Below are positions 34,251 to 44,852 of a stretch of 63,708 nt of DNA, piece after piece. The notes under the pieces were generated by a model. That model worked only from the letters and a program-made list of their open reading frames with translations. It was not told the DNA's origin and made no database searches. Origin of the DNA: Patellaria atrata CBS 101060 (lineage: Eukaryota > Ascomycota > Dothideomycetes > Patellariales > Patellariaceae); the NCBI GenBank assembly GCA_010093705.1, contig MU006110.1, positions 268,963 to 332,670 of the forward strand. The letters are read 5' to 3'. Numbering within the stretch: the first letter of the stretch is position 1; every line of letters begins with the position of its first letter. The translations under genes were made by a program, and so were the position numbers.

Positions 34251-34464
34251 TTTAAAAACCAAAACCAGGAATTTCAAACGATAAAACATGAATCTAAGAG
34301 TATCGAAATAAATCAACCAGAATATTGGTAAAAGTGCCACTAACACCTATAGAGTCTGTTCTTATGGGCGAATCAACCCAATCCTCCTAAGGCATTCATG
34401 GCATCATGCATTGCCACAACTTCGTAAAGGGGCGAACCAGAATAACTCATTCCCTGGCATATAT

Positions 34465-34628
34465 TGTAACAGGCTAGAGCCTAGTGGTATGAGCGCGCCC
34501 TGCATCCGAAGATCAGCCAGTAATATTTTCCTCAAACCTGCCTTCAGACTCTTCTCTTCTTCTTTATCTTGATTGTAGATAGCATCTGGACTAGATAGTT
34601 GGAACACAATTACTAGAGGCCGCTCACA
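34465..34628 (+). repeat. gypsy 5' LTR (164 bp)
   Basis: TGTAACAGGC...CCGCTCACA. Contains ATCTTGATTGTA at 34566-34577, complementary to the priming site, so transcription probably starts near 34566. Confidence 0.92.
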
Positions 34629-34640
34629 TACAATCAAGAT
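34629..34640 (+). promoter_or_regulatory. gypsy self-priming primer-binding site
   Basis: TACAATCAAGAT directly follows the LTR and is a perfect 12-base reverse complement of 34566-34577 within the LTR. In Tf1-type elements the 5' end of the transcript folds back to prime reverse transcription; the same arrangement is visible here. Confidence 0.75.
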
Positions 34641-34657
34641 CATTCAAGTTACTAAGG

Positions 34658-37600
34658 ATGGAACAGAATAACGAGCCTAATACTTTAAGCATCCTACTCG
34701 CAGAGATACAAAACCTTAGGAGCGAGTGTACTGAGCTACGTCGTCAATTTAACGAACGACTCCCTTCCCTAGAGCATCAGCAAACGACTTCCCAATTAGA
34801 TCCCACAACAACCCCTGAATCTGATACCCCTCCCCCCTTCGCCGCGATCACACCTGTCGTCACGAAGCCGCGCTATAGCCTCCCCCATCCTCCGAAGTTT
34901 AGCGGTGACAAGTCACAATGGAGGGGCTGGAAGTTAGAGATGGAAGGCAAGATAGAAGAAGACGCTATAGCCATTGGGTCCCTCCAAGCCCAATTGCGTT
35001 ATATCTATATGCACCTTGAGAAAACCGCTAAGACAAACACGACAACATTTTATGAGTTGGAAGTTAAAAAGGATTTACCGAACCCTTATCGGTTACTTGA
35101 ACGACTTGAAATCCTCTATGGAGAGCGGAACCGTAAACAAAAAGCCATCCAAAACCTTCATTCTATTCGCCAACGGGATAACGAGACATTTATGGCTTTC
35201 TATCCCCGCTTCGAGAAAGAGATAGCTAATGCCGATGCTGAAGATTGGGATGATGACTCAAAGATATCCTATTTGCGTAATGCGCTGAGTGAGAGGATGA
35301 AGGATAAGCTTGTGGGTATTTTAGGAAAGAAAAAGGATACCTATATGGAATTTGCTCAGAGATGTGAAGAAATCAGCAATGATATGGAACTATTTGGGCA
35401 GTGGACCAAGGTTAGGAGTAGTAAAAGTGCGCAGACCATAGATACTGAGACACCACATCGAGACATGATGGAATGGGAACCCACCCCATCAGTATCTACT
35501 TTAACCCAAGTCAATAGCACACGCACCCGTAATAACAAGGATGGATACCCATCTAAAAGACCTGAAGACCAAGCGCTTATAGGAAAACGGGCAAAGTGGG
35601 TTGATCAGAGAGAGATAAATGCTCGTATCCGGGAAAACCGTTGCTTCCGTTGTGGTAGAGATGATTGCAGGGTTAGCACCTACCCACTAGCAGCACCAAT
35701 TCGACCAAAACAATCTACTCATGTTAGCACAGCGGTATCTCCTCGGCCCACTATCACCCAAGCCATGGTGGAGGAAGATGATGATAACACTAAGGAAGAC
35801 GCAAGCCAATAGGGACGCGCGGCAGCTCGAAGAGAATGGAAAGAAGTTGGAGAAGCAAAGATGGATGGAGACCCCTTTTTAGTGGATATTAGACTCAATG
35901 GAACCAAGTTTGTTACAGGACTCATTAACTCTGGCTGTCTTTGCTACGCTGCAATTAGTGAACAACTTTTCAAATCTTTAAAGCTGCCTCATCTCCGGAT
36001 TGCACCAAGAAAGCTAGAAGAAGCTGCTGGAAAGAACGCAAGGCCCTCTACAGTCTTAGATACTGTGACCTATGCTTCAATCGATATAGATGGCCACCAG
36101 CAAAAACGTATCTTTTTCTATGTTATACCAGGCCTTAATCACGAAGTGATCCTTGGAAATCCTTGGTTAGAAGATACCAATTCAATCATATCCGCAAGGA
36201 AAGGGTGCTTAGACATTGGAATATCTAATACCCGTGTCTGGAACCGCGCTAAGAAGTCATACCAGCCACCCCAACTCAAAGCAAAACAAGTCATGGCCAC
36301 AGTATTTATGGCAGACGTAAGAAGGAATAGAAGAGAAGCTAAGCAAAGGGGAATTAATATCTATACTAAAGTGCATGCTATCTCTATAGCAGATATTGAT
36401 AAAGCCTTAAAACCACGTCAGAGGTTAGACCCTAAGACAAAATTACCACCTCAATATTTTCCTTGGCTGAAGGTATTCGACCATTTCCTAGCAGAGAAGC
36501 TACCTCCTTGTCGGAAAGGTGTTGATTTGCATATTGAGATTGAAAAGGATCAGGATAGTAATGAGAAGGCGGTCCCGTGGGGCCCACTTTATGGTATGGG
36601 TCGAGAAGAATTACTTGTTTTAAGGAAGACTCTTACTGAATTATTAGGGAAGGACTTTATTAGAGCTAGCAACTCACCCGCTGCGGCACCAGTGCTAATG
36701 GTAAAGAAGCCTAATGGAGGTATCCGATTCTATGTTGATTATCGTGGACTGAATAACATTATAAAGAAAGATCGCTATCCCTTACCATTATTCAGCGAAA
36801 CCCTAAGGAACGTTGCAAAGGCTCGATGGTTTACTAAACTCGACGTTATTGCCGCTTTTCATAAGATACGAATAGCCGAAGGGGAAGAATGGAAAACCGC
36901 TTTCCGGACAAGATATGGACTTTTCGAGTGGAAAGTTGTTCCCTTTGGATTAACTGGAGCACCTGCGGCATTTCAAAGATACCTGAATAGCATTCTTCAA
37001 GATTATCTAGACGATTTTGTCTCAGCATATATAGATAATATTCTTATCTACTCATCAGGAACCCTTAAAGACCACCGAAATAAAGTTGGAAAGATTCTTC
37101 AACGGCTAATGGACGCCGGACTACAGATCGATATTGAAAAGTGCGAATTTGAGACTAAAAGGGTCAAATATCTTGGGTTTATTATTGAAGCTGAAACTGG
37201 GATCCGCGTTGACCCTGAAAAGATTGTTGCAATACGGGAGTGGGCCACACCGTCATCCGTCAAGACAGTTCGAGGGTTTATAGGGTTTGCAAACTTCTAT
37301 CGGACTTTTATACCTGAGTTCTCGGATATTGCAAGGCCTCTTACAGATCTTACAAAGAGGGACGTCCCCTTTCGATGGGATAAGCCTTGTGATGAAGCAT
37401 TTAAAAAGATAAAGGAGTTACTTATCACCGCACCTATCTTAGCTCACTTTGACCCAGATATGGAGACACTAATAGAAGCCGACTCGTCTAGTTATGCTAC
37501 TAGTGGTTTACTTTTGCAGAAAGATAAGGCAGGTATCTAGAAACCCGTTGCGTATCATTCAAAAAAGCATTCTTCTACTGAAGCCAATTACCCAATTCAT

Positions 37601-39514
37601 GATAAGGAATTACTTGCTATTATAAGGTGCTTAGAAGCCTGGGAACCGGAGCTACATATGGTTAAGCACTTCACCATTTTGACTGATCATAAGAATTTAA
37701 GGTACTTCTACACAGAGAAGCAGCTATCCGAGAGACAAGTACGATGGTCAGAGTTTCTTGCAAGATTTAATTTCACTCTGGAATGGAAACCAGGAACAAG
37801 TATGGGTAAACCTGATGCGCTATCACGTCGTGAATAGGACCTTCCAAATAACTATAACGACGAAAGGCTACGATCACGTTTTATACAACTCTTCCAGAAC
37901 AAACATCTTAAGAGCACTAGAGTCCTAAATATAAATGCTCTATCAGCTAAAGTTGACTTCTCTAAAGAAGTACCACTCTTTGAGAACGAAGAGATGCAAC
38001 AGCTCTGGCACCAAAGCCGATAGGAAGACCAGCTCTACTAGGAGTTGACAGTTCTAGTGGCAAATAAAGGACGAGACCTACCAACAACGCTTCAAAAGGA
38101 GAAGTCTGTAAGTATTACCGAGTGTACTTTAGAGGATAGAGGCTTGCTACAATTTCGTGGAAGAATCTGGATTCCTGGTAGTGAACCATTGCGTACTCGT
38201 ATAATCCAAAACATTCACGACTCTCACATTACTGGACACCCTAGAAGAGACCTTACTTATACCATTCTATCAAGGCAATTCTTCTGGCCAGGTGCTGCAA
38301 GCAATGTTCGACAGTTCGTCCGGAATTGTGAAGTATGTGGAAGAAACACCATTTGGAGAGAGTCGAAGAAAGGGCTCCTCAAGCCACTACCGATACCAGA
38401 ACGCATTTGGGGAGAGATCTCAATTGATTTTATCACCGACTTACCACCGTCTGGACGGGACAATGCTACAAACTGCATGGTAGTCACTGATCGACTAACG
38501 AAAGGAGTTGAGTTAGAAAGTATGCACGATATCTCCTCTGAAAAGGTTGCACAAAGACTCTTTGAACGCCACTACCCTGTTCATGGTATCCCCAACGCAA
38601 TCACAAGCGATAGAGGCCCACAGTTCGTTAGTGACCTATGGAGACATTTCTGCACGCTTTTGAAGATTAAGCAGCGCTTATCAACTGCATATCATCCTCA
38701 GACGGATGGCGCAACAGAACGAATGAACCAAGAGATTGAGAAGATGATTCGCATTTGGGCAACTTACATGCAGGAGAATTGGTCGGAACTACTACCGATT
38801 GTCATGGGAGGAATCAATAATCGAGAGTCTTCATCGACTGGACTGAGCCCCTTCTTCTTCATGCATGGATATCATAATGAGCCAATCCAACTTGTAGAAG
38901 AACGCACTATCCGGGATCGAACAAGGAAAGATGGTGAGGTGCTAGCAGAAGACTTTATTAAAAGACTTCAAGATGCAACAGAATGGGCTCAAGCTGCCAT
39001 AGCGATGGCACAAGAAAAGCAACAACACTATGCTAATAAAACTAGAATAGCTTCCCCGAGATATAAAGAAGGCGATTGGGTGTTTTTGAACTTGAAGAAT
39101 GTCAAAACCCCAAGACCGTCAAAGAAGCTGGATTGGTTGCACTCGAAGTATCAAGTTGTTAAGCAGGTGAATTCTCACTCATACCAACTCAACGTCCCTG
39201 GAAAGATCCACCCAGTATTCCATGTAGACCTACTACATCCAGTACCAAGTGATCCCCTACCATCACAACAAGTTAGTGATTCTCAGCCGGGCCCACTATT
39301 GATAGATGGGGAACAGGTATGGCTGGTAGAACGAATTATAGATGAAAGACTTACAAGAGCTGGAAGGAAAAATATCAAGGAAGCTAAGGTGAAATGGGTT
39401 GACTACGTAGAGCCAACTTGGGAACCAGTTGAAAATGTCCGCAAGACAGATGCCTGGAAGCTATGGGTCAAAATTCAAAAACGTCAAAAGGCCAGGAATA
39501 TAGACAAATCTTAG
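34658..39514 (+). pseudogene. gypsy Gag-Pol polyprotein with five in-frame TAG codons
   Basis: One frame of 1,619 codons. Gag (34658-35812) ends with a degenerate zinc knuckle (CFRCGRDDC). Protease shows LINSGC at 35921-35935, where the family has Asp-Ser-Gly. Reverse transcriptase has LDVIAAFHKI and PFGLTGAPAAFQ, but the catalytic box is YIDNILIYS, with Asn at 37037-37039 replacing the second Asp. RNase H has DKELLAII and ILTDHKNL. Integrase has the HHCC site (H..H...CEVC) and the D, D, E residues (SIDFITDL, SDRGPQF, ERMNQEIEK). A chromodomain (WLVERIIDERL ... PTWEPVENV) ends the protein. TAG codons lie at 35810, 37538, 37835, 38021 and 38039. All lesions fit single G-to-A or C-to-T changes. 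The element cannot make active protease or reverse transcriptase. Confidence 0.88.
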
Positions 39515-39518
39515 AGAG

Positions 39519-39535
39519 AGAGAGGAGGGGGGTAA
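39519..39535 (+). promoter_or_regulatory. gypsy polypurine tract
   Basis: AGAGAGGAGGGGGG lies just before the 3' LTR and would prime plus-strand DNA synthesis. Confidence 0.75.
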
Positions 39536-39699
39536 TGTAACAGGCTAGAGCCTAGTGGTATGAGCGCGCCCTGCATCCGAAGATCAGCCAGTAATATTTT
39601 CCTCAAACCTGCCTTCAGACTCTTCTCTTCTTCTTTATCTTGATTGTAGATAGCATCTGGACTAGATAGTTGGAACACAATTACTAGAGGCCGCTCACA
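39536..39699 (+). repeat. gypsy 3' LTR (164 bp)
   Basis: Identical by eye to the 5' LTR over all 164 bases; followed by the TATAT duplication. Confidence 0.92.
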
Positions 39700-39918
39700 T
39701 ATATTTCTTGGGTTTGAGTCACTACGATCGTTACAACACTTCTGTGGAGTAATCTATAATGCCTCTATGCCGTGAGCCGCAGAAGTATTCGAAAAGGGGC
39801 ATCTTATGGCAAAGTAGAGATGTTGATCAGGAAGCACCCTATTTTCTATATCACTATGGCACTTCCTATGACATCTGATTACTTGTTTAGGAGGTTTATA
39901 AATTGAGAGATACCGTAG

Positions 39919-40592
39919 ATGAGTCGTAGTTCTTTGTCAAGCCTTAACCTTACCCCCCTATCATCGATCCCAAAATATCTAAAGAGGACTCGAGCAGCAT
40001 TCTTTCAGCTGAAGAGTGGAGCAGGCTTCTTCAAGTCATACTCCAAGAGAATTGGAAAGGATACTGAAGGGGAATGTTTTGGAGACTGCAGGTTTATCCG
40101 AAGCCCAAGACACCTGATTCTTCACTGCAAACATTACTCCAAGGAACGCAAAATCATGGAGAAGCGGCTAAAGTCAAGAATGACATTAACAAAACTCTTT
40201 TGTACAGAGAAGGGGAAAGAAGTACTCTTCCAATACTTACACAAAACGCAAATCTCAACAGTTAAATGGCTGCTACATAAAAGAGAAATAAATGAAGAAG
40301 AACAAGAAACATACTAAAAATGATAGCATACAGGGGAAAAGCTAGATTGATTATAACGCAGGGAATTGAAGAGCAAAGGATACAGTGGAGTTGGTTCAGT
40401 TTTTCTAATGCTTGGATTAGACTGCAAAGTTTGGACAACTAGAGAGCTTCGCTCCTCAGACACTCTCACTAGACATATTATTGCCCTAGGATAGGGATTT
40501 ATGTAGATAGAAGAGCAGCGCCATAGCCCAATAGGCTACATGCGCAGTATTGTAGATAATGCAATACAATGGATTAAGAAAAAAAATAAAAA
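39919..40592 (+). mobile_element. LINE 3' end with open C-terminal pol frame
   Basis: The frame 39919-40317 encodes AAFFQLKSGAGFFKSYSKRI, then the Cys/His cluster CFGDCRF...HLILHCKHY, nearly identical to the minus-strand copy at 3926-4820 and continuing past its end. A 3' UTR with the CATGCGCAGTATTGTAG signature leads to an A-rich tail (about 40575-40605). It is 5' truncated, lacking the RNase H and reverse transcriptase parts. Confidence 0.7.
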
Positions 40593-40987
40593 AAATAAAA
40601 AAAATCTGCAGCAAAAGCCATTTCTAGAGTTTTGATTTTGATTTAAAGAGCGATGGACTGCTCTTATGCTAGGACCCGAAGTAATGCAACGGTGGTTACG
40701 TGAAAGCCAAGGAACAGACAGTTGATGCTGCTTTAGGAATGCGTATTTAGAGGACTTACTGTGGATTTTAAATGCAGGTCCGGGTGTTGGATAAGTGTTG
40801 TTGGAATTAGCAAGGCGCTTGCGCAAAATTTACTCGGTTAAAGTTAGTTTGCCAGAACTTGAAACCACAAAACTCATTTCGTTAAACGAGAAACTTTAAC
40901 TGTTCTCAGTATAAACGCGCTTAATTACAACAATGCGTCCAACTATTAGATTGAACTGTAGCACCTAAACCAAGAGCAAAGGTAAAG
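40593..40987. other. intergenic, no supported gene
   Basis: A/T-rich remnant after the LINE tail and the upstream region of the C2H2 gene. No motif found. Confidence 0.3.
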
Positions 40988-41239
40988 ATGCCCAATAGTG
41001 CTACTAAGAAGAAAATCATCCGGTGCGCAACTTGCAAAACTACATTTACAAGATAATGGAATCTTCGGCAGCACGAGAAGATTCACTTACCCAACCGTAC
41101 GCGATATAAGTGCGATCTACAGGACTGCACTAAAACATTCCTTAGAACAGAGGAGTTGACACGACATGTTAACACAGTAAGTGATTCCTATCGAGATAAG
41201 TAGTAGATTGTGAGGGACTGGCAAAGGGCTGGAAACTAG

Positions 41240-41566
41240 TAGTTTTGAGTATCAACGAATATATTAGAACTGGGGATTTCCAGTAGCTACGGATTGGCAA
41301 TATGATTGTTAAGAAAAGCACAAGTCATCATGGTAAAAGTCAGTTGGGTTTTTCCTAGGTTCTATCTACGGTCAAACAAGATGGTATACGTGAGCCAAGC
41401 TCACGTCGGGCCGATCAATCCCCTGCTGGTTACCATCAACGGTGTCCGTCAACCAACCGATCCGTAACAATGATGTTGGTGTTAGCCAAGAGGTCTAATC
41501 TACAGATAAGATATGGTCACGTGACTAGCACAATAATGAGTGGAGCTAAGGAACCGTGACATATAT
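41240..41566 (+). repeat. dispersed repeat R4, copy 1, split by a solo LTR
   Basis: AGTATCAACGAATATATTAGAACTGG and, after the solo LTR, ATAAGATATGGTCACGTG...AACCGTGACA match the uninterrupted copy at 41840-41988. The solo LTR therefore inserted into an older repeat. Confidence 0.55.
41307..41469 (+). repeat. solo LTR, family S1 (163 bp)
   Basis: TGTTAAGAAAAGC...ATCCGTAACA with duplication ATGAT at 41302-41306 and 41470-41474. Related to 10194-10364. Confidence 0.87.
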
Positions 41567-41839
41567 CGAATATATAACATCTTTCCTACATAGGTCCATC
41601 TGGATAAACAATTCCCTTTTCAATGCCGAATTTGTGGGAAGAAATATAATGGAAGCGATATTCTAATAAGGTAAGGTTTGGTATCAGGTTCAATAGTAAT
41701 AGAAATTGCTAACGGCATAGACATTTCAGAAACATCTGCTCACGTATAACCTTACCTAAGCTGGAAGTGAAAAGCGCACTAGACGAGTCCAAACTTTTAT
41801 TAGGTCTTGTAAGGGCACGTCAACGTAGTAGATAAACTA

Positions 41840-41988
41840 ACAATATTGAGTATTAACGAATATATTAGAACTGGTTATCTACAAGCTACGAAGGATCGTT
41901 GATATGGCCGTTATGCTAAGGGATCCTATCTGTTAAGATAAGGTCACGTGCTCACGGGACGTGTGTATGTAAGTACCAAACCGTGACA
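41840..41988 (+). repeat. dispersed repeat R4, copy 2
   Basis: About 150 bases from GAGTATTAACGAATATATTAG to AAACCGTGACAG, related to the split copy at 41240-41566. Class unknown; it could be another LTR. Confidence 0.5.
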
Positions 41989-42679
41989 GGCCTTCCTCGC
42001 AAAGAGAGCCTTTTTTTTATGGTTAAGCCAACCGTATCTATGGTTATTTTATCTCTCATGAAGAATGGAATCCTTCCCTACTTTGGGTAGTTCTTGTTAC
42101 GACGTGCTTCTCGTCTACATCACGTGATCTCCCTACCACTTCCACTGACTGCGCCTCTCTATGATCTGTGGCTGTAACAAAATCTTTTCTTAAGAGTTGA
42201 ATTCTCTTATTATATTAAGTAAATAGTTGAATTAATCTAGCGACTTTTACGCCACACTAAGACCTTTCGATTACCTTACTGTACTTATCCAGCTAGTTAA
42301 CTCAGCCACTTCGAGTTGGGTAGAAATTCAAGAGTTGGGTTAAGTTGAGTCATATAACATGGTTCCGCCCTGTGCGAGGTCTATTAAGTATCTTTTATTA
42401 TCCAGAAGCCCCATTACTTATTTCCTCGTTCGCAAGTGTTTTACGCCAAAACGTTGGCGCAAACTGATCCAGGAAGGTGGGGTAGCGTCTAAACATCTTG
42501 TGTCGGGCCTCCATTTTAAGGCCAACTACAGACAAGACAACACCACTTCGACCTTTGATCTCGAACAGGGCCGAGTTATTACATGCTGTATATGCGGTCA
42601 AGCAGCACTTGAAGGGGTATGTTGTGTATATGGCCTTACTGCCAGCGATGTGCCGAGGCTGACTTGTATTTAAGCTTGA
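41989..42679. other. region with possible upstream exon, otherwise unassigned
   Basis: A plus frame around 42359-42617 contains CCICGQAALEG followed by a GTATGT donor and might belong to the gene below, but no phase-compatible acceptor was found. Confidence 0.25.
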
Positions 42680-43115
42680 TACTCACAACTCGACCTCCCT
42701 CTCGAATACGCAGATTGCGAAACTGCAATAGAGATGAAAAAGGATGTCACAAACATCACGGATGATTGCGAGCTTGAGGGGGAAGCAACAGCACTTGTAA
42801 GAGGTTCATAACACCTGGCAGTCGATATGCGCTAACACTTCATAGCTTGACACGCAAAAGTTGATATCGCTCGAGGCTGGCCTAGAAAGGACGGGGAGTG
42901 GCACATATGAAGTTGCACCGCCCGAAATCTGCGCAGTATTGGTCATGGAACGGAGCGGAGATGGAGCCGTCAGGGTTACAGGTGGTAGTGAGGTAGATGA
43001 TAATATTGTGACCAGTCCAACAAAGTCGCCTCGCAAGTGGATTATCATAGTGAAGGAGGGGCAGACATGTGTAATACTTGGACGGCCTGGATTTCGCTAC
43101 TTCTATCAAAGATAG
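42680..43115 (+). CDS. hypothetical gene fragment, two exons
   Basis: Exons 42680-42796 and 42846-43115 join in phase across a 49-nt intron (GTAAGA...CATAG). The product is acidic (CETAIEMKKDVTNITDD, then LISLEAGLERTGSGTYEV) and ends GRPGFRYFYQR. No family recognised. An in-frame TGA lies just before 42680, so an upstream exon or the true start is missing, or the gene is broken. Confidence 0.35.
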
Positions 43116-43615
43116 GTAATTATAAAGCTTCTTGCCTAATTACTGTGACGTTCTTTAGTATCTCGTTGCAAGACCTGTGAGAGAGTTCTAACTTGATATC
43201 TGGTTCCCCTGACGACTTAAATGTTAATGTTCCAGATAGCAATGGAAATGCATTATATAGGCACGACAGTTCCACTGTTTTGCAACCTCCGTCGTATCTT
43301 AACAAGAAGTCAAATAAGTCCTTAGTGTGCATTTTTACTTTGAAGCCTTTCCTTCTGTCTGAAAGCAGGCCATCTAAATTTGATCAGCCTTGATCTGATG
43401 ACTCCTCGAATGTATATATTCATGAGCTCGTTTTACTAATTACTTAACTTTAATGATGATTTCTCATTTAATCCACCTTTAGAGTCTATCTTCTGCCGGC
43501 TCATAACAGGGGTCGGAGGTTCGACTCCTTTCTTTCTCCAGAGTAAAAATAATTTTCGAAGGGTTTGAGACCTGTATTCTGTCGTAGATGTTGGCAAAAG
43601 AAAAGATAGGATGGG
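43116..43615. other. intergenic, with tRNA-Met-like scrap
   Basis: Around 43495-43535 the sequence GCTCATAAC...GGTTCGACTCC looks like the 3' half of a tRNA-Met, but no matching acceptor or D arm exists. Nothing else recognised. Confidence 0.3.
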
Positions 43616-43698
43616 CGAGGTGAGATGGGGTGAAATAGGGTGAGATAGGGTGAGATAGGGTGAGATGGAGTGAGATGGGGTGAGATAGGGTGAGATAG
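43616..43698 (+). repeat. minisatellite, 10-bp unit GGGTGAGATA
   Basis: About eight imperfect tandem copies of GGGTGAGATA/GGGTGAGATG. Confidence 0.85.
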
Positions 43699-43850
43699 AT
43701 AGACAAGCAAGTTTTAGCAGGAAAGTATCCTAAGGTAGAAGTAAGTGTATCACGCTAACCTTATAGATATCGTACTTCCAAGCCGCAACAATAAACCGAT
43801 TGCATGTTACATTATATTAGTAAGGGTGGGTTATGAACGGCGGTATAAGA

Positions 43851-43928
43851 TTGGGTGAGATTGTGTGAGATTGTGTGAGATTGTGTGAGATTGGGTGAGA
43901 TTGGGTGAGATCGGGTGAGATTGGGTGA
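43851..43928 (+). repeat. minisatellite, 10-bp unit GGGTGAGATT
   Basis: About seven tandem copies of GGGTGAGATT/GTGTGAGATT, related to the array 150 bases upstream but with a T at the last position. Confidence 0.85.
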
Positions 43929-44259
43929 CGGACTTCCTACTAGGATTGACATTGCACCTGGTTGAATAACAATGATACAGTAAATGCACTGGTAATCAGA
44001 ACATACTGATTGTATACAGTGTGATTCATATTAAACATAACTTACCTATGTTGCAGGCGAATGGCTCACATCTTGAAATATCACAACCATTGAATATAAA
44101 AGGGGCGCTGCGTGAAAATAATAAGCTTCATTAACCAACTACTCCGCGAAAGAAGGCTCAGACTACACTTACTTCAGCCGAAAAACTAAAAAAGCACAGT
44201 ACGTTTCATTCTATTCGTTTAGTAAATTCAGAACGTTTACTAATTTTTCCCTGTCTAAG

Positions 44260-44436
44260 ATGTGTGAGAAGACAGTGTCCCTGAAAAAATGGGCGTGTGG
44301 CGATGAGGAGGAAGAAGAAGTCAAATTTGAATCTTGCGGCGATTTGAGCAAACCTGGTCATACAGTTAAAATTAACACTCTGGGCTCTAAACGCGTTGGA
44401 AGTAAATGCGGGAAGTTCGGCTGCCGCAACCCCTAA
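44260..44436 (+). CDS. small Cys-containing protein
   Basis: A 58-residue frame, MCEKTVSLKKWACGDEEEEE, followed by FESCG and KCGKFGCRNP. Cysteine spacing (W-x-C-G-acidic run, later C-G-x2-x-C) resembles small fungal Cys-rich or zinc-binding proteins. No signal peptide. Could continue through an unseen intron. Function unknown. Confidence 0.35.
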   Translation: MCEKTVSLKKWACGDEEEEEVKFESCGDLSKPGHTVKINTLGSKRVGSKCGKFGCRNP

Positions 44437-44852
44437 TGGAATCAATAATCCGTGAGCACCTTCTCTCCAGAACGGTTCTCAACGCTAACAATCGCAAAGA
44501 GAGATCTGGATACCTTACTTGGTGGGGTGATAGGATTGAGCGATTGGGGTACTTTTACGCATGGAAGACATGCAAGGCCACATTCATTAGCAAGCGATTA
44601 TTGGACGTTATTGTTCAGCTTGTAGTCACTCTCCTTTAAAGATATAAATGCTATAAATAATGTAGTATTTATCGCCTAAATTCTCATGCTCTTGTGACTT
44701 TCTTACCATCTCGGAAAAGGCTAAATGGGTTGGTATGATGCGCACGTGATTAGTGAGACGTTCCAACATCGCATTCAAAACCGCAACTCTCTTCCTCATT
44801 AACTACCACAAACCATTCCATTCTTAAACACAAAGTACTCTCACACCACAGA
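44437..44852. other. promoter region of the kinase-like gene
   Basis: No gene or repeat seen. Confidence 0.3.

Larger units (their letters stand above)
34465..39699 (+). mobile_element. Ty3/gypsy chromovirus, complete but inactivated
   Basis: 5,235 bp with two 164-bp LTRs that look identical base for base, a perfect 5-bp duplication TATAT (34460-34464 and 39700-39704), a self-priming site, a single gag-pol frame, a purine tract before the 3' LTR and a C-terminal chromodomain. The structure is that of Tf1/sushi-like chromoviruses. Identical LTRs imply recent insertion, yet the coding region has five in-frame TAG codons and two lost catalytic aspartates. Confidence 0.92.
40988..41835 (+). pseudogene. 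C2H2 zinc-finger protein, nonsense-mutated, solo LTR in intron 1
   Basis: Exons 40988-41176, 41594-41670 and 41730-41835 join in phase. Finger 1 reads CATCKTTFTR, then an in-frame TAA at 41054-41056, then WNLRQHEKIH; counting the stop as one residue gives exactly C-x2-C-x12-H-x3-H. Finger 2 is CDLQDCTKTFLRTEELTRH. Exon 2 starts a third finger (FQCRICGKKYNGSDILIR) whose histidines are unclear after splicing. Intron 1 is about 417 nt, long for this region, because a 163-bp solo LTR and other repeat sequence sit in it. C2H2 proteins usually bind DNA. CAA to TAA would explain the stop. Confidence 0.55.

Noticed and set aside
35810-35812. The gag-pol TAG as a programmed readthrough stop
   Set aside because: Four further in-frame TAGs and two lost catalytic Asp codons show the same type of change; mutation explains all of them better than regulated readthrough of one.
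34658-39514. TAG reassignment to a sense codon, because all five gypsy stops are TAG
   Set aside because: Other genes in the window end in TAG and use normal stops, and TAA lesions occur in other broken genes.
43488-43545. A tRNA-Met gene
   Set aside because: Only a CAT-anticodon-like loop and a T-arm-like segment are present; no acceptor or D arm pairs with them.
44206-44445. A minus-strand frame overlapping the small Cys protein
   Set aside because: Hydrophobic shadow frame without a start context or family motif.
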